A program made the position numbers and the translations under genes. From VAXT01 sp963850415 (lineage in GTDB: Bacteria > Actinomycetota > Thermoleophilia > Gaiellales > Gaiellaceae): a stretch of 64,000 nucleotides of DNA. Positions 24,467 through 32,865 of this stretch are shown piece by piece. Each line of letters begins with the position of its first letter. The stretch's first letter is position 1. The stretch lies in the NCBI GenBank assembly GCA_963850415.1, contig CAWKLE010000003.1:1240001-1304000 (forward strand). Direction: 5' to 3'. The notes under the pieces were generated by a model. The model saw only the letters and a list, made by a program, of their open reading frames with translations, did not search any database and was not told the DNA's origin.

Positions 24467-25104
24467 GCGAGCACGAGCACGATCACGACCACTCCCACGA
24501 CCACGATCCGATCACGAGCGACGGGGAGCCGCCGGCTGCGGCGCGTGCGCGGGCGCTCGAAGAGCTGCTCGTCGAGAAAGGCCTGGTGCAGCGGGAGGAC
24601 GTGCGCCGCAACATCGATCGGCTCGTCTCGCGATCGCCGGCCGACGGGGCGCGGCTCGTCGCCCGCGCCTGGGTCGATCCGGAGTTCAAGCAGCGCCTGC
24701 TCGTCGACGCGCGTGCGGCTGCGAACGAGCTCGATCTCGACTCGGGCCCGTCGCCCGTCGTCATCGCCGTCGAGAACACCGAGACCGTGCATCACATGGT
24801 CGTCTGCACACTCTGCTCGTGCTACCCCCGTGCGCTCCTGGGGCCGCCGCCGGACTGGTACAAGAGCCTGCCGTACCGCTCACGGGCGGTTTCCGACCCG
24901 CACGGAGTGCTCGCCGAGTTCGGGGTCGAGCTCGACGAGGACGTCGAGTTGCGGGTGCTCGACTCGACCGCTGACGTGCGGTATCTCGTGCTGCCGCGCC
25001 GCCCGGCCGGGAGCGAGGAGCTGAGCGAGCCGGAGCTGGCCGAGCTGGTGACGCGCGACTCGATGATCGGCGTCGCCCAGCCGTCGGCGCCTGCGCACGC
25101 CTGA
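24463..25104 (+). CDS. Cobalt-type nitrile hydratase/thiocyanate hydrolase, alpha (gamma)-type subunit
   Basis: The 213-residue metal-bearing subunit. The claw motif VCTLCSCYP (24799-24825) has Thr at the second position, which marks the low-spin cobalt class rather than the iron class (VCSLCSC). Surrounding conserved parts are LVEKGLVQREDV, RAWVDPEFKQRLL and GPPPDWYKS. The N-terminus is unusually His-rich (SEHEHDHDHSHDHDP), which could deliver metal. The product could be a nitrile hydratase or a thiocyanate hydrolase; the three-gene split layout slightly favours the latter or a toyocamycin-type enzyme. No separate activator gene is adjacent. Start ATG 24463 overlaps the upstream stop. Confidence 0.88.
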   Translation: MSEHEHDHDHSHDHDPITSDGEPPAAARARALEELLVEKGLVQREDVRRNIDRLVSRSPADGARLVARAWVDPEFKQRLLVDARAAANELDLDSGPSPVVIAVENTETVHHMVVCTLCSCYPRALLGPPPDWYKSLPYRSRAVSDPHGVLAEFGVELDEDVELRVLDSTADVRYLVLPRRPAGSEELSEPELAELVTRDSMIGVAQPSAPAHA

Positions 25105-25122
25105 GCCTGGGCGCGCGTCTCT

Positions 25123-25182
25123 TGTCACATAGGTGTGACAGACGCGTGATTCGTCGCCCGCTACGTTGTCAGTTCAGACAAC
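25123..25182. promoter_or_regulatory. Two inverted repeats between the hydratase operon and the next gene
   Basis: TGTCACA-TAGG-TGTGACA (25123-25140) is a perfect 7-base inverted repeat, and GACGCG outside it pairs with CGCGTC upstream. Forty bases on, CGTTGTC-AGTTCA-GACAACG (25164-25183) ends just before the GAGGAGG ribosome binding site of the gene at 25195. The first may terminate the operon or bind a CRP-like regulator (TGTGA half-sites); the second repeats the motif seen at 18756. Confidence 0.45.
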
Positions 25183-25194
25183 GAGGAGGCGGGG

Positions 25195-26544
25195 ATGAAG
25201 AAGAAATGGAGATGGCCGCTTGCCGGCTTCGTCCTGGGAGCATTGGTCGGAGCCACCGTGCTGACCGTCAACGTGGTGGGGGCGAACGGTCCCGAGCCCG
25301 TGGCCGTGCGCGCTGCCGGCTTTGGGGAGATCCTGCATACGCCCGTGCTGCTCGCGCGCGCGGGCAAATCGGTCGAGCTCTCGTACGACGTCGTCTGCGG
25401 AGCGGTGAAGGACGAGCCGGGGTCGCATTGCTCCCCGTCGGGCTCGGTCTTCGTGCGCCCGAGCGGCGATTCGACGTTCGCCAGGCTGCCGCTCGAACGA
25501 GAGCGCGATGGGCTGCTGTCGGCGCTCGTCCCGGCCCGGGACGTGCGCGCCGGGTTCGACTACTACGTCGTGATGGACGACGGGCGGGGCCGGACGGCGA
25601 CGCTGCCCGAGGCCGGCGCCGAGGCTCCGCAGCATGTGTGGACGCTCGACGACTGGTCAACGGTCGACGTGGGCGCCGCGCAGTTCGGGCATTCGCGGGC
25701 GCCGTCCTCGGTCGTCCGGAGCTTCTCGTGGGGTCGAGGCGACGCTGCGCTCGGGCTGGACAGCGGTCGCGAGCAGTCGCGCATCGGCCCGTCTGCGTTC
25801 GACGTCGCACCCGACGGCTCGGTCGTGCTGCTCGACCAGGTCAACCGCAGGCTCGTCGTGCTGCGACACAGGGCTCGGCCCGTTCATGTGCCGATCGAGT
25901 TCGCCGGGGGCGAGGGTGACCTCGCCGTGGATGGCCACGGAACCGTCTACGTGCTCGACTCGTCGGCCAGGCCCCTGGTTCGGGCCTTCACGGGCGCGGG
26001 TGCGCTGATCGCCGCCACGCGGCTGGCCGAGCCGACGGCGGACATGATTCGCGTCGGTCCGAGCGGCCCGCTGGTCCACTCCTACCCCTCGGAGATGTGG
26101 CTGCCGACCGGGCCGGGACGTCCTCCGTTCACGCCCGTGAGGCAGCTCGCCTCGGCGCAGCCGGCCCGGAGCGCCCTGAGTGGCGTCGGGGTCGTCGTCC
26201 ATGCGTCGCCCTCCGAGGTGAAGCTCGCCCTGGTACGCGGAGATCGCGTCGAACATGCCTGGCTGCTTCACGGCGGCACGAGCTTCGGGGAGGTGCAGCT
26301 CGCGGAGCCCTACGGCGACGGCATGGTGGTCGTCGTCCGGCTCTGGAACGAGAAGCACGCGGAGTTTCGCGTGCTCCGGCTGGCGCCCGAGGGGCTCGCG
26401 CAGAGCTTCGACGTCGCCCCGGCCGAATGGGCCGAGTCGGGCTCGCTCAGCCGGTTCCGGCTACGCGGAAACACGCTCTATCAGCTGCGGTCCGATCGAT
26501 CGGGGATCGAGATCGCGACGTTCGAGATCGGAGGGACGAGATGA
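25195..26544 (+). CDS. Membrane-anchored or secreted beta-propeller-like protein
   Basis: A 449-residue protein with a basic start and one N-terminal hydrophobic segment (MKKKWRWPLAGFVLGALVGA), which may be a signal or anchor. The rest contains NHL-like strands: SAFDVAPDGSVVLLDQVNRR, GDLAVDGHGTVYVLDSSARP and LYQLRSDRSGIEIATFEIG. The N-terminal third (45-160) is a separate beta-rich part. Function is unknown. A strong ribosome binding site (GAGGAGG) precedes the ATG. It is coupled to the following peptidase-like gene by an ATGA overlap, so the two probably act together outside the membrane. Confidence 0.7.
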   Translation: MKKKWRWPLAGFVLGALVGATVLTVNVVGANGPEPVAVRAAGFGEILHTPVLLARAGKSVELSYDVVCGAVKDEPGSHCSPSGSVFVRPSGDSTFARLPLERERDGLLSALVPARDVRAGFDYYVVMDDGRGRTATLPEAGAEAPQHVWTLDDWSTVDVGAAQFGHSRAPSSVVRSFSWGRGDAALGLDSGREQSRIGPSAFDVAPDGSVVLLDQVNRRLVVLRHRARPVHVPIEFAGGEGDLAVDGHGTVYVLDSSARPLVRAFTGAGALIAATRLAEPTADMIRVGPSGPLVHSYPSEMWLPTGPGRPPFTPVRQLASAQPARSALSGVGVVVHASPSEVKLALVRGDRVEHAWLLHGGTSFGEVQLAEPYGDGMVVVVRLWNEKHAEFRVLRLAPEGLAQSFDVAPAEWAESGSLSRFRLRGNTLYQLRSDRSGIEIATFEIGGTR

Positions 26545-27164
26545 GAAGGGGTCTTGCGACAGGGTTGCTCGCGGGTCTCGTGCTCGGTCTGCTCGTGATC
26601 GGCACCCCGGCGGGCGCGTACCACACGCATTTCCAGTACGGATGCAACGACACGTACTTCAACCACGACCCGGTCACGCGGGCAGATGCTCGTGACTACG
26701 CCTACGTCGCCGCGGCCGAGGGGTACCAGTGGGCCGGTGGCTGCTGGAACGGCAACAACGTCGACGATTCACCGGGCGACCCACCGGAGGATCCGAACAC
26801 GCTGGGCGAGGGCCCGGACTGCTCGGGATTCACGTTCAAGTCATGGTGGGAACGCGCCGAGACCGGCGATCCGTGGTTTCGCTACCACGCGTGGATGCAG
26901 AACGTCCACGGCCCGTACAGCGCCGCCGATTTCAAAGCCGGTGTGGGAGCGTCCAACACGACCGTGGCGAAGGCGAACACGACCTACATGGACGCGTTCG
27001 CGGCCAGCAACCACATCGGGATGATCTACTGGGCGAACACGTCCTACAACCAGGATCGCATCATCGAAGCCAAGTGCGAAGCGTGCGGCACCGGGACCTG
27101 GCCGAGGACGTATCGCGGGAACCCCGACTACAGCGGAGTCAGGCGGCTCTACTGGGCAGGTTGA
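26541..27164 (+). CDS. Secreted NlpC/P60-like cysteine peptidase domain protein
   Basis: A 207-residue protein with a signal peptide (residues 1-26). Motifs fit a papain-like NlpC/P60 or CHAP fold: YQWAGG at 62-67, the nucleophile region GPDCSGF with Cys94, and NHIGMIYW with His158. Possible extra disulfides involve C35, C68, C179 and C182. A peptidoglycan or peptide amide bond is the likely target by family, not proven. It overlaps the preceding propeller gene by ATGA. Confidence 0.65.
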   Translation: MRRGLATGLLAGLVLGLLVIGTPAGAYHTHFQYGCNDTYFNHDPVTRADARDYAYVAAAEGYQWAGGCWNGNNVDDSPGDPPEDPNTLGEGPDCSGFTFKSWWERAETGDPWFRYHAWMQNVHGPYSAADFKAGVGASNTTVAKANTTYMDAFAASNHIGMIYWANTSYNQDRIIEAKCEACGTGTWPRTYRGNPDYSGVRRLYWAG

Positions 27165-27191
27165 CCGTGGACGGCGTGACTCGCTTACACT
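27161..27191 (+). promoter_or_regulatory. Leaderless promoter of the gene at 27198
   Basis: TTGACC (27161-27166) and TACACT (27186-27191) with a 19-base spacer. The GTG start follows the -10 box by six bases, so transcription should begin at or next to the start codon. Confidence 0.5.
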
Positions 27192-27197
27192 CTCAGC

Positions 27198-27440
27198 GTG
27201 GTCGAGCTGCTCTTCATGATGGTCATCCTGAAGCTGCCGATCCTCTACCTCGCAGGGGTCTGCTACTGGGCGGTCAAGGCCGAGCCGAAGCCGCTCGAGG
27301 GAGCCCGGGTCACAGTCCCGCGAGAGCCGGGCCCAGGTGGGCCGCCGCGACGGAGGCCGCGGGTGCCCAGGTCGCACGGCGGACCGAACCGACGCGACGC
27401 TCGGGTGGCACGTGCGACGCGCTCGAGGCGGCAGGCGTGA
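27198..27440 (+). CDS. Small membrane protein with basic tail (80 aa)
   Basis: One hydrophobic helix (residues 3-25, ELLFMMVILKLPILYLAGVCYWAVK in part) is followed by a Pro/Arg-rich cytoplasmic-type tail. It starts with a leaderless GTG. The stop overlaps the GTG of the next small membrane gene. The family is not recognised. Confidence 0.6.
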   Translation: MVELLFMMVILKLPILYLAGVCYWAVKAEPKPLEGARVTVPREPGPGGPPRRRPRVPRSHGGPNRRDARVARATRSRRQA

Positions 27441-27706
27441 GCACGGCGCCTCTCGAGGAGCGCCGTTCGAGCGGGGCGGAGACGGTGGCCGGCTTCCTGG
27501 CGGCGATCTCGCTCACCGCGAGCGCGATCGCGATCGTCTACCGCCCGCTGCGGCTAGCGCCATTCGCGATCCTGATCGCGCTGATCGCCTCGGCACTCGC
27601 CAAGGAACGTCACAAGCGGCTGGCTGCGGCCGCGGTCGTCGCCGCGAGCGCCGCGTGGCTGATCGGGATGGCGATCGCGGTCCTGACGAGCAACCCGATC
27701 TACTGA
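27437..27706 (+). CDS. Small two-helix membrane protein (89 aa)
   Basis: The product has hydrophobic helices at about 17-50 and 58-84 (AAAAVVAASAAWLIGMAIAVL). The GTG start at 27437 overlaps the previous stop in GTGA. It is the second gene of a two-gene membrane-protein operon just upstream of the 2-oxoglutarate dehydrogenase gene. Function is unknown. Confidence 0.6.
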   Translation: MSTAPLEERRSSGAETVAGFLAAISLTASAIAIVYRPLRLAPFAILIALIASALAKERHKRLAAAAVVAASAAWLIGMAIAVLTSNPIY

Positions 27707-27752
27707 TCGAACCCGCTCCCGGAGGGAGTGCGGCTGGTAGAACGAACGTGAG

Positions 27753-30644
27753 ATGAGCGTGCGTGACGTCGACGGGTTGAACGTGGGCTATGCCCAGGGG
27801 TTGCTCGAGCAGTACCTCGAGAATCCCGAGGCGGTGCCCGAGGAGTGGCGGTCGCTGTTCGAGAGCGGCGACTCGGCGATCGTGGAGGCGCTGCCCGGGC
27901 TCGCCCGGCTGCTCGAGAACCTGAAGGAGAACGGCGCTCCGGCTCAGGCGGAATCGCCGCCGGAGCCGGAGCCGCCAGCCGAACCGGTCCAGGTCGAGGC
28001 GCCTCCGGCAGCCGTGCAGATAGAGGCGGCTCCGGCGGCTGCGGCGGAACCGGTCGCCGATGACATGGTCGTCGAAGGCGTCGCTGCCGCGACGACGTTG
28101 ATCAAGGCGATCCGCACGCACGGCCACCTCGCCGCGAACCTCGACCCACTGGGCTCGGAGCCGGTCGGCGATCCGGCGCTCGAGCCGGAGCTGCTGGAGC
28201 CGCCGCTGACGCCCGAGCTGCAGGCTCGCATCCCCGCCTCGGTGCTGCGCGTCGGGGTCGAAGGAGAGACGCTCGCCGACGTCCTGCCGAAGCTCCGGGA
28301 GATCTACTGCGGGACGATCGCGTACGAGATCGAGCACATCTCGGATCACCAGGAGCGCGTGTGGCTGCAACACGCGATCGAGTCCGGTCGCTATCGAAAG
28401 CCGTTGAGCGCCGGCGAGCGGCGCAGCCTCCTCGAGCGGCTGACCGAGGTCGAGGGGTTCGAGCACTACCTCAAGCGCGCGTTCCTCGGACAGAAGCAGT
28501 TCTCGATCGAGGGTCTGGACGTGATGGTTCCAATGCTCGACGAAGCCGTCGAGCTCGGCGTCGAGTGGGGCGCCCACGAAGTCGTGATCGGCATGGCGCA
28601 CCGCGGGCGGCTCAACGTTCTCGCACACATCATCGGGCGACCGTACGAGGAGCTCCTGCGCGAGTTCGAGGGCGAGCGCACCATCGAGGCGATCGCCGCG
28701 AGCGCGGAAGGGGCCAGCGGCGACGTCAAGTACCACCTCGGGGCCGTCGGCCGTCGCACGACGAAGGCCGGCGACGCGACCGTGCTCCTCGCCTCGAACC
28801 CGAGCCACCTCGAGGCCGTCGATCCCGTCGTCGAGGGCGTCACGCGAGCCGAGCAGACCGATCGCTCGTCCCGCCTGGGCGCACACGACCCCGCGGTGGC
28901 GCTGCCGATCCTGATCCACGGCGATGCCTCGTTCCCCGCCCAGGGGGTCGTCGCCGAGACCCTGAACCTGCAGCGGCTCGTCGGCTACACGACCGGCGGC
29001 ACGCTCCACGTGATCGCGAACAACCAGATCGGGTTCACGACCGACCCCGCGGACGGGCGCTCGACGCGCTATTCGAGCGACCTCGCGAAAGGCTTCGACA
29101 CGCCGATCGTCCACGTCAACGCGGACGATCCGGAGGCCGCGCTCTCCGCGATCAGGCTAGCTCTTGCCTTCCGGCGACGCTTCGAGAGCGACTTCGTGGT
29201 CGACCTCGTCGGCTACCGCCGCCATGGGCACAACGAGGGCGACGAGCCGGCGTTCACCCAGCCGCTGATGGCCGAACGGATCGCGAGCCACCCGACCGTG
29301 CGCACGCTCTACGCGCAACGTCTGGCCGAGGCGGGCGAGGTTTCCGCCGACGAGGCGGAGCGTCTGGCCACGGAAACTCAGGAACGAATGCGGGCGGCCC
29401 ATGACGCGCTGAAGACGGCGCTCACGAGAGCACAGCCGTCGAGCGGTGAGGACACTCCCGTCAGCGCCGAGGGCTCGGTCGAGACGAGCGTCCCGGCCGA
29501 GCGGCTCCGCGAGCTCCAGGACGAGCTCGTCCGAGTCCCCGAAGGGTTCACCGTCAACCTGAAGCTCGTGAAGATGCTCGAGCGGCGAGTCGAAGCGCTC
29601 GACCAGGGCGGCATCGACTGGGGCCAGGCGGAGTCGCTCGCGTTCGCGAGCCTGCTCGTCGAGGGCATCCCGATCCGCCTCACCGGCCAGGACACCGAGC
29701 GCGGAACGTTCTCGCACCGGCACCTCGTCCTGCACGACGCGCACACGGGCGCGCAGCACGCGCCGATCAAGGACCTCACCGATGCGTCCGCCTCGATCGA
29801 GGCGTACAACTCGCCGCTCTCGGAATACGCCGCCCTCGGCTTCGAGTACGGCTACTCGGTGACCGCGCCCGAGGCGCTCGTGCTCTGGGAGGCGCAGTTC
29901 GGCGACTTCGTCAACGGGGCGCAGATCGTGATCGACCAGTTCCTCGTCTCCGGCCTCGCGAAATGGCGCCAGACCTCGCGGCTGACCCTGCTGCTCCCGC
30001 ACGGGTACGAGGGCAACGGGCCCGAGCACTCGAGCGCCCGGCTCGAGCGCTTCCTCCAACTAGCCGCGCAGGAGAACATCCGCGTCGTCAACGCGACGAC
30101 CGCGGCCCAGTATTTCCACCTCGTGCGCCGACAGGCGCTCGACCCGAACGCCAGGCCGCTGATCGTCATGACCCCGAAGGGGCTGCTCCGGCTCAAGGAG
30201 GCCTCGTCCTCCCTGGACGATCTGGCTCACGGCCGCTTCGAGCCCGTGCTCGACGATCCGTCAGTCGCGGATCGCGCAGCCGTGACGAGGCTCGTCCTGA
30301 CTGCTGGGAAGCTCTACTACGACATCGTCGGGAGCGAGCTCAGAGCGCAGGCGCAAGGCATCGCCGTCGCGCGCATCGAGCAGCTGTATCCGTTCCCGGT
30401 CGAGCCGGCCGCCAGGCTCGTCGCGTCGTACCCGTCACTCCAGGAGGTCGTCTGGGCGCAGGAGGAGCCGCAGAACATGGGCGCCTGGAGGGCGATCCGC
30501 CACCGGCTCGAGGAAGCGGTCACCGGCCGCCCGCTGAGGTACGTCGGCCGGCCTTGGCGGGCGAGCCCGAGCGAGGGGTATCCGACGTCCCACCTGCGTG
30601 CGCAGGAGCGGATCGTGCGCGACGTGCTGGAGACGAGCGCCTAG
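27753..30644 (+). CDS. sucA: 2-oxoglutarate dehydrogenase E1 component
   Basis: A 963-residue thiamine-diphosphate enzyme of the TCA cycle. Order: short N-terminal E1 segment (NVGYAQGLLEQYLENPEAVPEEWRSLFES), a Pro/Ala/Glu linker (about 62-105), then the E1 core with GMAHRGRLNVL, HGDASFPAQG, NNQIGFTTDP, the ThDP motif region VVDLVGYRRHGHNEGDEP and the C-terminal transketolase half (GEDT..RGTFSHRH-like, EYAALGFEYGYS). The linker resembles a shortened E2-type arm, but no acyltransferase domain is present, unlike mycobacterial Kgd or corynebacterial OdhA. No E2 or E3 gene is adjacent. Confidence 0.95.
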   Translation: MSVRDVDGLNVGYAQGLLEQYLENPEAVPEEWRSLFESGDSAIVEALPGLARLLENLKENGAPAQAESPPEPEPPAEPVQVEAPPAAVQIEAAPAAAAEPVADDMVVEGVAAATTLIKAIRTHGHLAANLDPLGSEPVGDPALEPELLEPPLTPELQARIPASVLRVGVEGETLADVLPKLREIYCGTIAYEIEHISDHQERVWLQHAIESGRYRKPLSAGERRSLLERLTEVEGFEHYLKRAFLGQKQFSIEGLDVMVPMLDEAVELGVEWGAHEVVIGMAHRGRLNVLAHIIGRPYEELLREFEGERTIEAIAASAEGASGDVKYHLGAVGRRTTKAGDATVLLASNPSHLEAVDPVVEGVTRAEQTDRSSRLGAHDPAVALPILIHGDASFPAQGVVAETLNLQRLVGYTTGGTLHVIANNQIGFTTDPADGRSTRYSSDLAKGFDTPIVHVNADDPEAALSAIRLALAFRRRFESDFVVDLVGYRRHGHNEGDEPAFTQPLMAERIASHPTVRTLYAQRLAEAGEVSADEAERLATETQERMRAAHDALKTALTRAQPSSGEDTPVSAEGSVETSVPAERLRELQDELVRVPEGFTVNLKLVKMLERRVEALDQGGIDWGQAESLAFASLLVEGIPIRLTGQDTERGTFSHRHLVLHDAHTGAQHAPIKDLTDASASIEAYNSPLSEYAALGFEYGYSVTAPEALVLWEAQFGDFVNGAQIVIDQFLVSGLAKWRQTSRLTLLLPHGYEGNGPEHSSARLERFLQLAAQENIRVVNATTAAQYFHLVRRQALDPNARPLIVMTPKGLLRLKEASSSLDDLAHGRFEPVLDDPSVADRAAVTRLVLTAGKLYYDIVGSELRAQAQGIAVARIEQLYPFPVEPAARLVASYPSLQEVVWAQEEPQNMGAWRAIRHRLEEAVTGRPLRYVGRPWRASPSEGYPTSHLRAQERIVRDVLETSA

Positions 30645-30823
30645 TGGCGCTTGCGTCGGCGCCGTTCGACGGCGGCCTTCGCGACCCGCGTCCCGTGCCG
30701 CCGCGCTTCGGCGACGAGCATCCTGCGGTGCCGAGGGGGGATCCGTCGCCAGATGTCGTACGCGGCCAACGCGACCCCGATCGGGCCCATCTTGCCGGGA
30801 AACAAGCGGTTGGCGCGCGCCAC
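30641..30823 (-). CDS. Small basic hypothetical protein (60 aa)
   Basis: A 60-residue, strongly basic product with a short hydrophobic stretch (GPIGVALAAYDIWRRIP) and an Arg-rich C-terminus (ERRRRKRH). Its stop overlaps that of sucA tail to tail (CTAG). No family is recognised. Confidence 0.55.
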   Translation of the reverse strand: MARANRLFPGKMGPIGVALAAYDIWRRIPPRHRRMLVAEARRHGTRVAKAAVERRRRKRH

Positions 30824-30934
30824 GACGGGGATCCTACTCGTCCGCCCGGGCGGCTAGCCTCGCGTCTTCCGGTCGACCCCGCTATCATCCCCCGCCGTCC
30901 CGTAAACATGCGACTCACCGACCAGGGAGGATCA

Positions 30935-31231
30935 ATGCCGGTAGAGACGCCTTCCGTCTTTGCGCACGTAATCCAAGAACATCTCGAGCTCAAGCGCCGC
31001 AACTCGGAGCTCGACCAGAACATGCCACTCGATCGCTACTCGACCGCCGACCCGTTCGAGAACCACCCCCTGTTCAAGACCGAAGAGCAGGCGAGGATCG
31101 AGGAGACGATGGACGGAACCGAGTCCATCCCGTCCGAGCACCTGGCGAGCCTCGCGCCGCCTCAGGCCGAGCCGGCCGCCGACGAAGACACGCTCTGGGG
31201 TCGCTCGCGCGACTTCGACTGGGGCGACTGA
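30935..31231 (+). CDS. Small acidic hypothetical protein (98 aa)
   Basis: A soluble, acidic 98-residue protein with an N-terminal helix (FAHVIQEHLELKRRNSELDQ) and an Asp/Trp-rich end (DTLWGRSRDFDWGD). A GGAGG site lies five bases before ATG 30935; an in-frame ATG at 30908 would add nine residues but lacks such a site. A TATCAT hexamer at about 30882 could be its -10 box. Family unknown. Confidence 0.7.
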   Translation: MPVETPSVFAHVIQEHLELKRRNSELDQNMPLDRYSTADPFENHPLFKTEEQARIEETMDGTESIPSEHLASLAPPQAEPAADEDTLWGRSRDFDWGD

Positions 31232-31302
31232 GACTCCGCTCACCCCGTTTCACCCTGGCCGTTTAGGGTAGGTCGTACCTGCCAACCAGTCAGAGGAGTC
31301 GC

Positions 31303-31743
31303 ATGTTTCGCCGAATCAGGTACATGGGCCTTGGGGCCCTGATCGCGTATTTCTTCGATCCCCAGAACGGAAGCAGTCGTCGCGCGGCCGTTCGAGACCG
31401 GATCTCCGGCAGCGCGAGAAAGAAGGCCGAATCCATGGGGCAAACCGTCTCGGCCGAGGCTCACGCGGCCAAGGACAAGGTCACAGACATGACCGAGAAG
31501 GACAAGTCCCAGACGGACGATGTCACGCTCGCCCTGAAGGTCGAGACCGAGATCTTCCGTGACTCGGACATCCCGAAGGGACGGATCAACGTCAACGCCG
31601 AGAACGGGAAGGTCGTCCTGCGCGGTGAGGTCGAGGAGCCCGAGCTGATCAAGGACCTCGAGAAGCGGACGAAGAAGGTGCAGGGCGTCCAGGAGGTCGA
31701 GAACCTGCTCCACGTGCCGGGCACACCCGCTCCGACGAAGTAG
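31303..31743 (+). CDS. BON domain protein
   Basis: A 146-residue protein with a short N-terminal hydrophobic segment and YFFDPQNGSSRRAAVRDR, a motif common in membrane-associated BON proteins, then an Ala/Lys linker and a BON domain at about 72-138 (DVTLALKVETEIFRDSDIPKGRINVNAENGKVVLRGEV). BON domains bind phospholipid and support envelope stress tolerance. It is monocistronic behind GAGGAG. Confidence 0.88.
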   Translation: MFRRIRYMGLGALIAYFFDPQNGSSRRAAVRDRISGSARKKAESMGQTVSAEAHAAKDKVTDMTEKDKSQTDDVTLALKVETEIFRDSDIPKGRINVNAENGKVVLRGEVEEPELIKDLEKRTKKVQGVQEVENLLHVPGTPAPTK

Positions 31744-31863
31744 CGAAGCCGCCCGCCGTTAGCTCGGTACGGCTCGCGGTCGAGCCGTATCCTGCTTGCT
31801 CTGATCGCCTGCGATGTGCGAGGTTCCAGGTGGTCCGGCCACCGACGCAACGAGAGGAGCACC

Positions 31864-32865
31864 GTGCGCATCGAGTCATCCGTCACCGCGATCTCCTGGA
31901 TCCCGTCCGAGGCCGTGAAGGGCCTGCCGAAGATCCCGTTCACGATGGGCGTCGCCCACTACGACGACCCGCCGCCGGACGTGATCGAGGACCTCGACGC
32001 CATGCGTGAAGCAGACGCGTTCCGCGAGGCCAACGAGCTCCGCGCGTTCATCGAGGTCGCGGACGACGGCTCGATCACCGACTCGGGCCACCTCGGCAGG
32101 GGCCATCTCGGCGTCACGCGGCTGAAGGTCGGCCCGAAGGAGCTGAGCGTGGCCGCTGTCACGCTGCCAACGATCCAGAGCGAACCCGAGGTCGGGGACG
32201 GCTGGGTGCGCTTCAAGCAGACCGCCGGCGGACGGACCGGTGCGCCGGCTCCGCGACGGGTGAGCGGCAAGCCGTTCTTCCGGATCAACTCGGCGATTGC
32301 GTGGACGACCCTGGCGCTGACGATCAGAGCCGACGGCTCGTCGGAGCACGAGCTCGCCGGAGCGAGCCCGTTCCCGCGTCACTGGGTCTACGACAAGGAC
32401 GGCAAGCTCGTCCAGAAGTCGGGGACGATCGACTTCGAGCAGTGGTACCGCGAGTCGCACGGCGAAAACACCCCGTGGGGCGCCGAGGACTCAGAGGCGT
32501 TCGTCACCGACGTCGAGTCCGCCCTCGAGCGAGAGCTCTCGAAGACGATCATGCGCAGCGACGCGACGTCGAAGCCAAAGCAGCTCGCGGTCGACGAGAC
32601 GCTCACCGAGCAGGGCGAGGCAGGCGACGGCATCTACCTCCTGCTCGACGGGATCCTCGCAGTCGAGGTCGACGGCGAGACGATCGCGGAAGTCGGCCCC
32701 GGCGCGGTTCTCGGAGCGCGGGCGCTCATCGAGGGCGGCCGCCGGACGGCGACCCTGCGTGCGGTCACGCCTGCGAAGGTCGTGAGCGCGAGCGCCGACG
32801 AGATCGAGCCGTCAGCGCTCGAGGAGCTGGCCGAAGCTCACCGGCGCGAGGACGGCGAAGGCTAG
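31864..32865 (+). CDS. Protein with C-terminal cyclic-nucleotide-binding domain
   Basis: A 333-residue soluble protein from GTG 31864 (GAGAGGAG upstream). The C-terminal 100 residues form a cNMP-binding domain: LTEQGEAGDGIYLLLDGILAVEVDG and the phosphate cassette-like VGPGAVLGARALIEGGRRTATLRAV with its Arg. Residues 1-220 form a separate, partly beta-rich domain with no recognised family (FRINSAIAWTTLALTIRADGSSEHELAGASPF). There is no helix-turn-helix or kinase part, so the output is unclear. Its stop overlaps that of the next minus-strand gene. Confidence 0.75.
   Translation: MRIESSVTAISWIPSEAVKGLPKIPFTMGVAHYDDPPPDVIEDLDAMREADAFREANELRAFIEVADDGSITDSGHLGRGHLGVTRLKVGPKELSVAAVTLPTIQSEPEVGDGWVRFKQTAGGRTGAPAPRRVSGKPFFRINSAIAWTTLALTIRADGSSEHELAGASPFPRHWVYDKDGKLVQKSGTIDFEQWYRESHGENTPWGAEDSEAFVTDVESALERELSKTIMRSDATSKPKQLAVDETLTEQGEAGDGIYLLLDGILAVEVDGETIAEVGPGAVLGARALIEGGRRTATLRAVTPAKVVSASADEIEPSALEELAEAHRREDGEG

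Noticed and set aside
25165..25190. PafBC-type DNA-damage promoter (TTGTCAGT-like)
   Set aside because: The sequence fits the upstream half, but no -10 box stands at the required spacing and the ribosome binding site follows at once.
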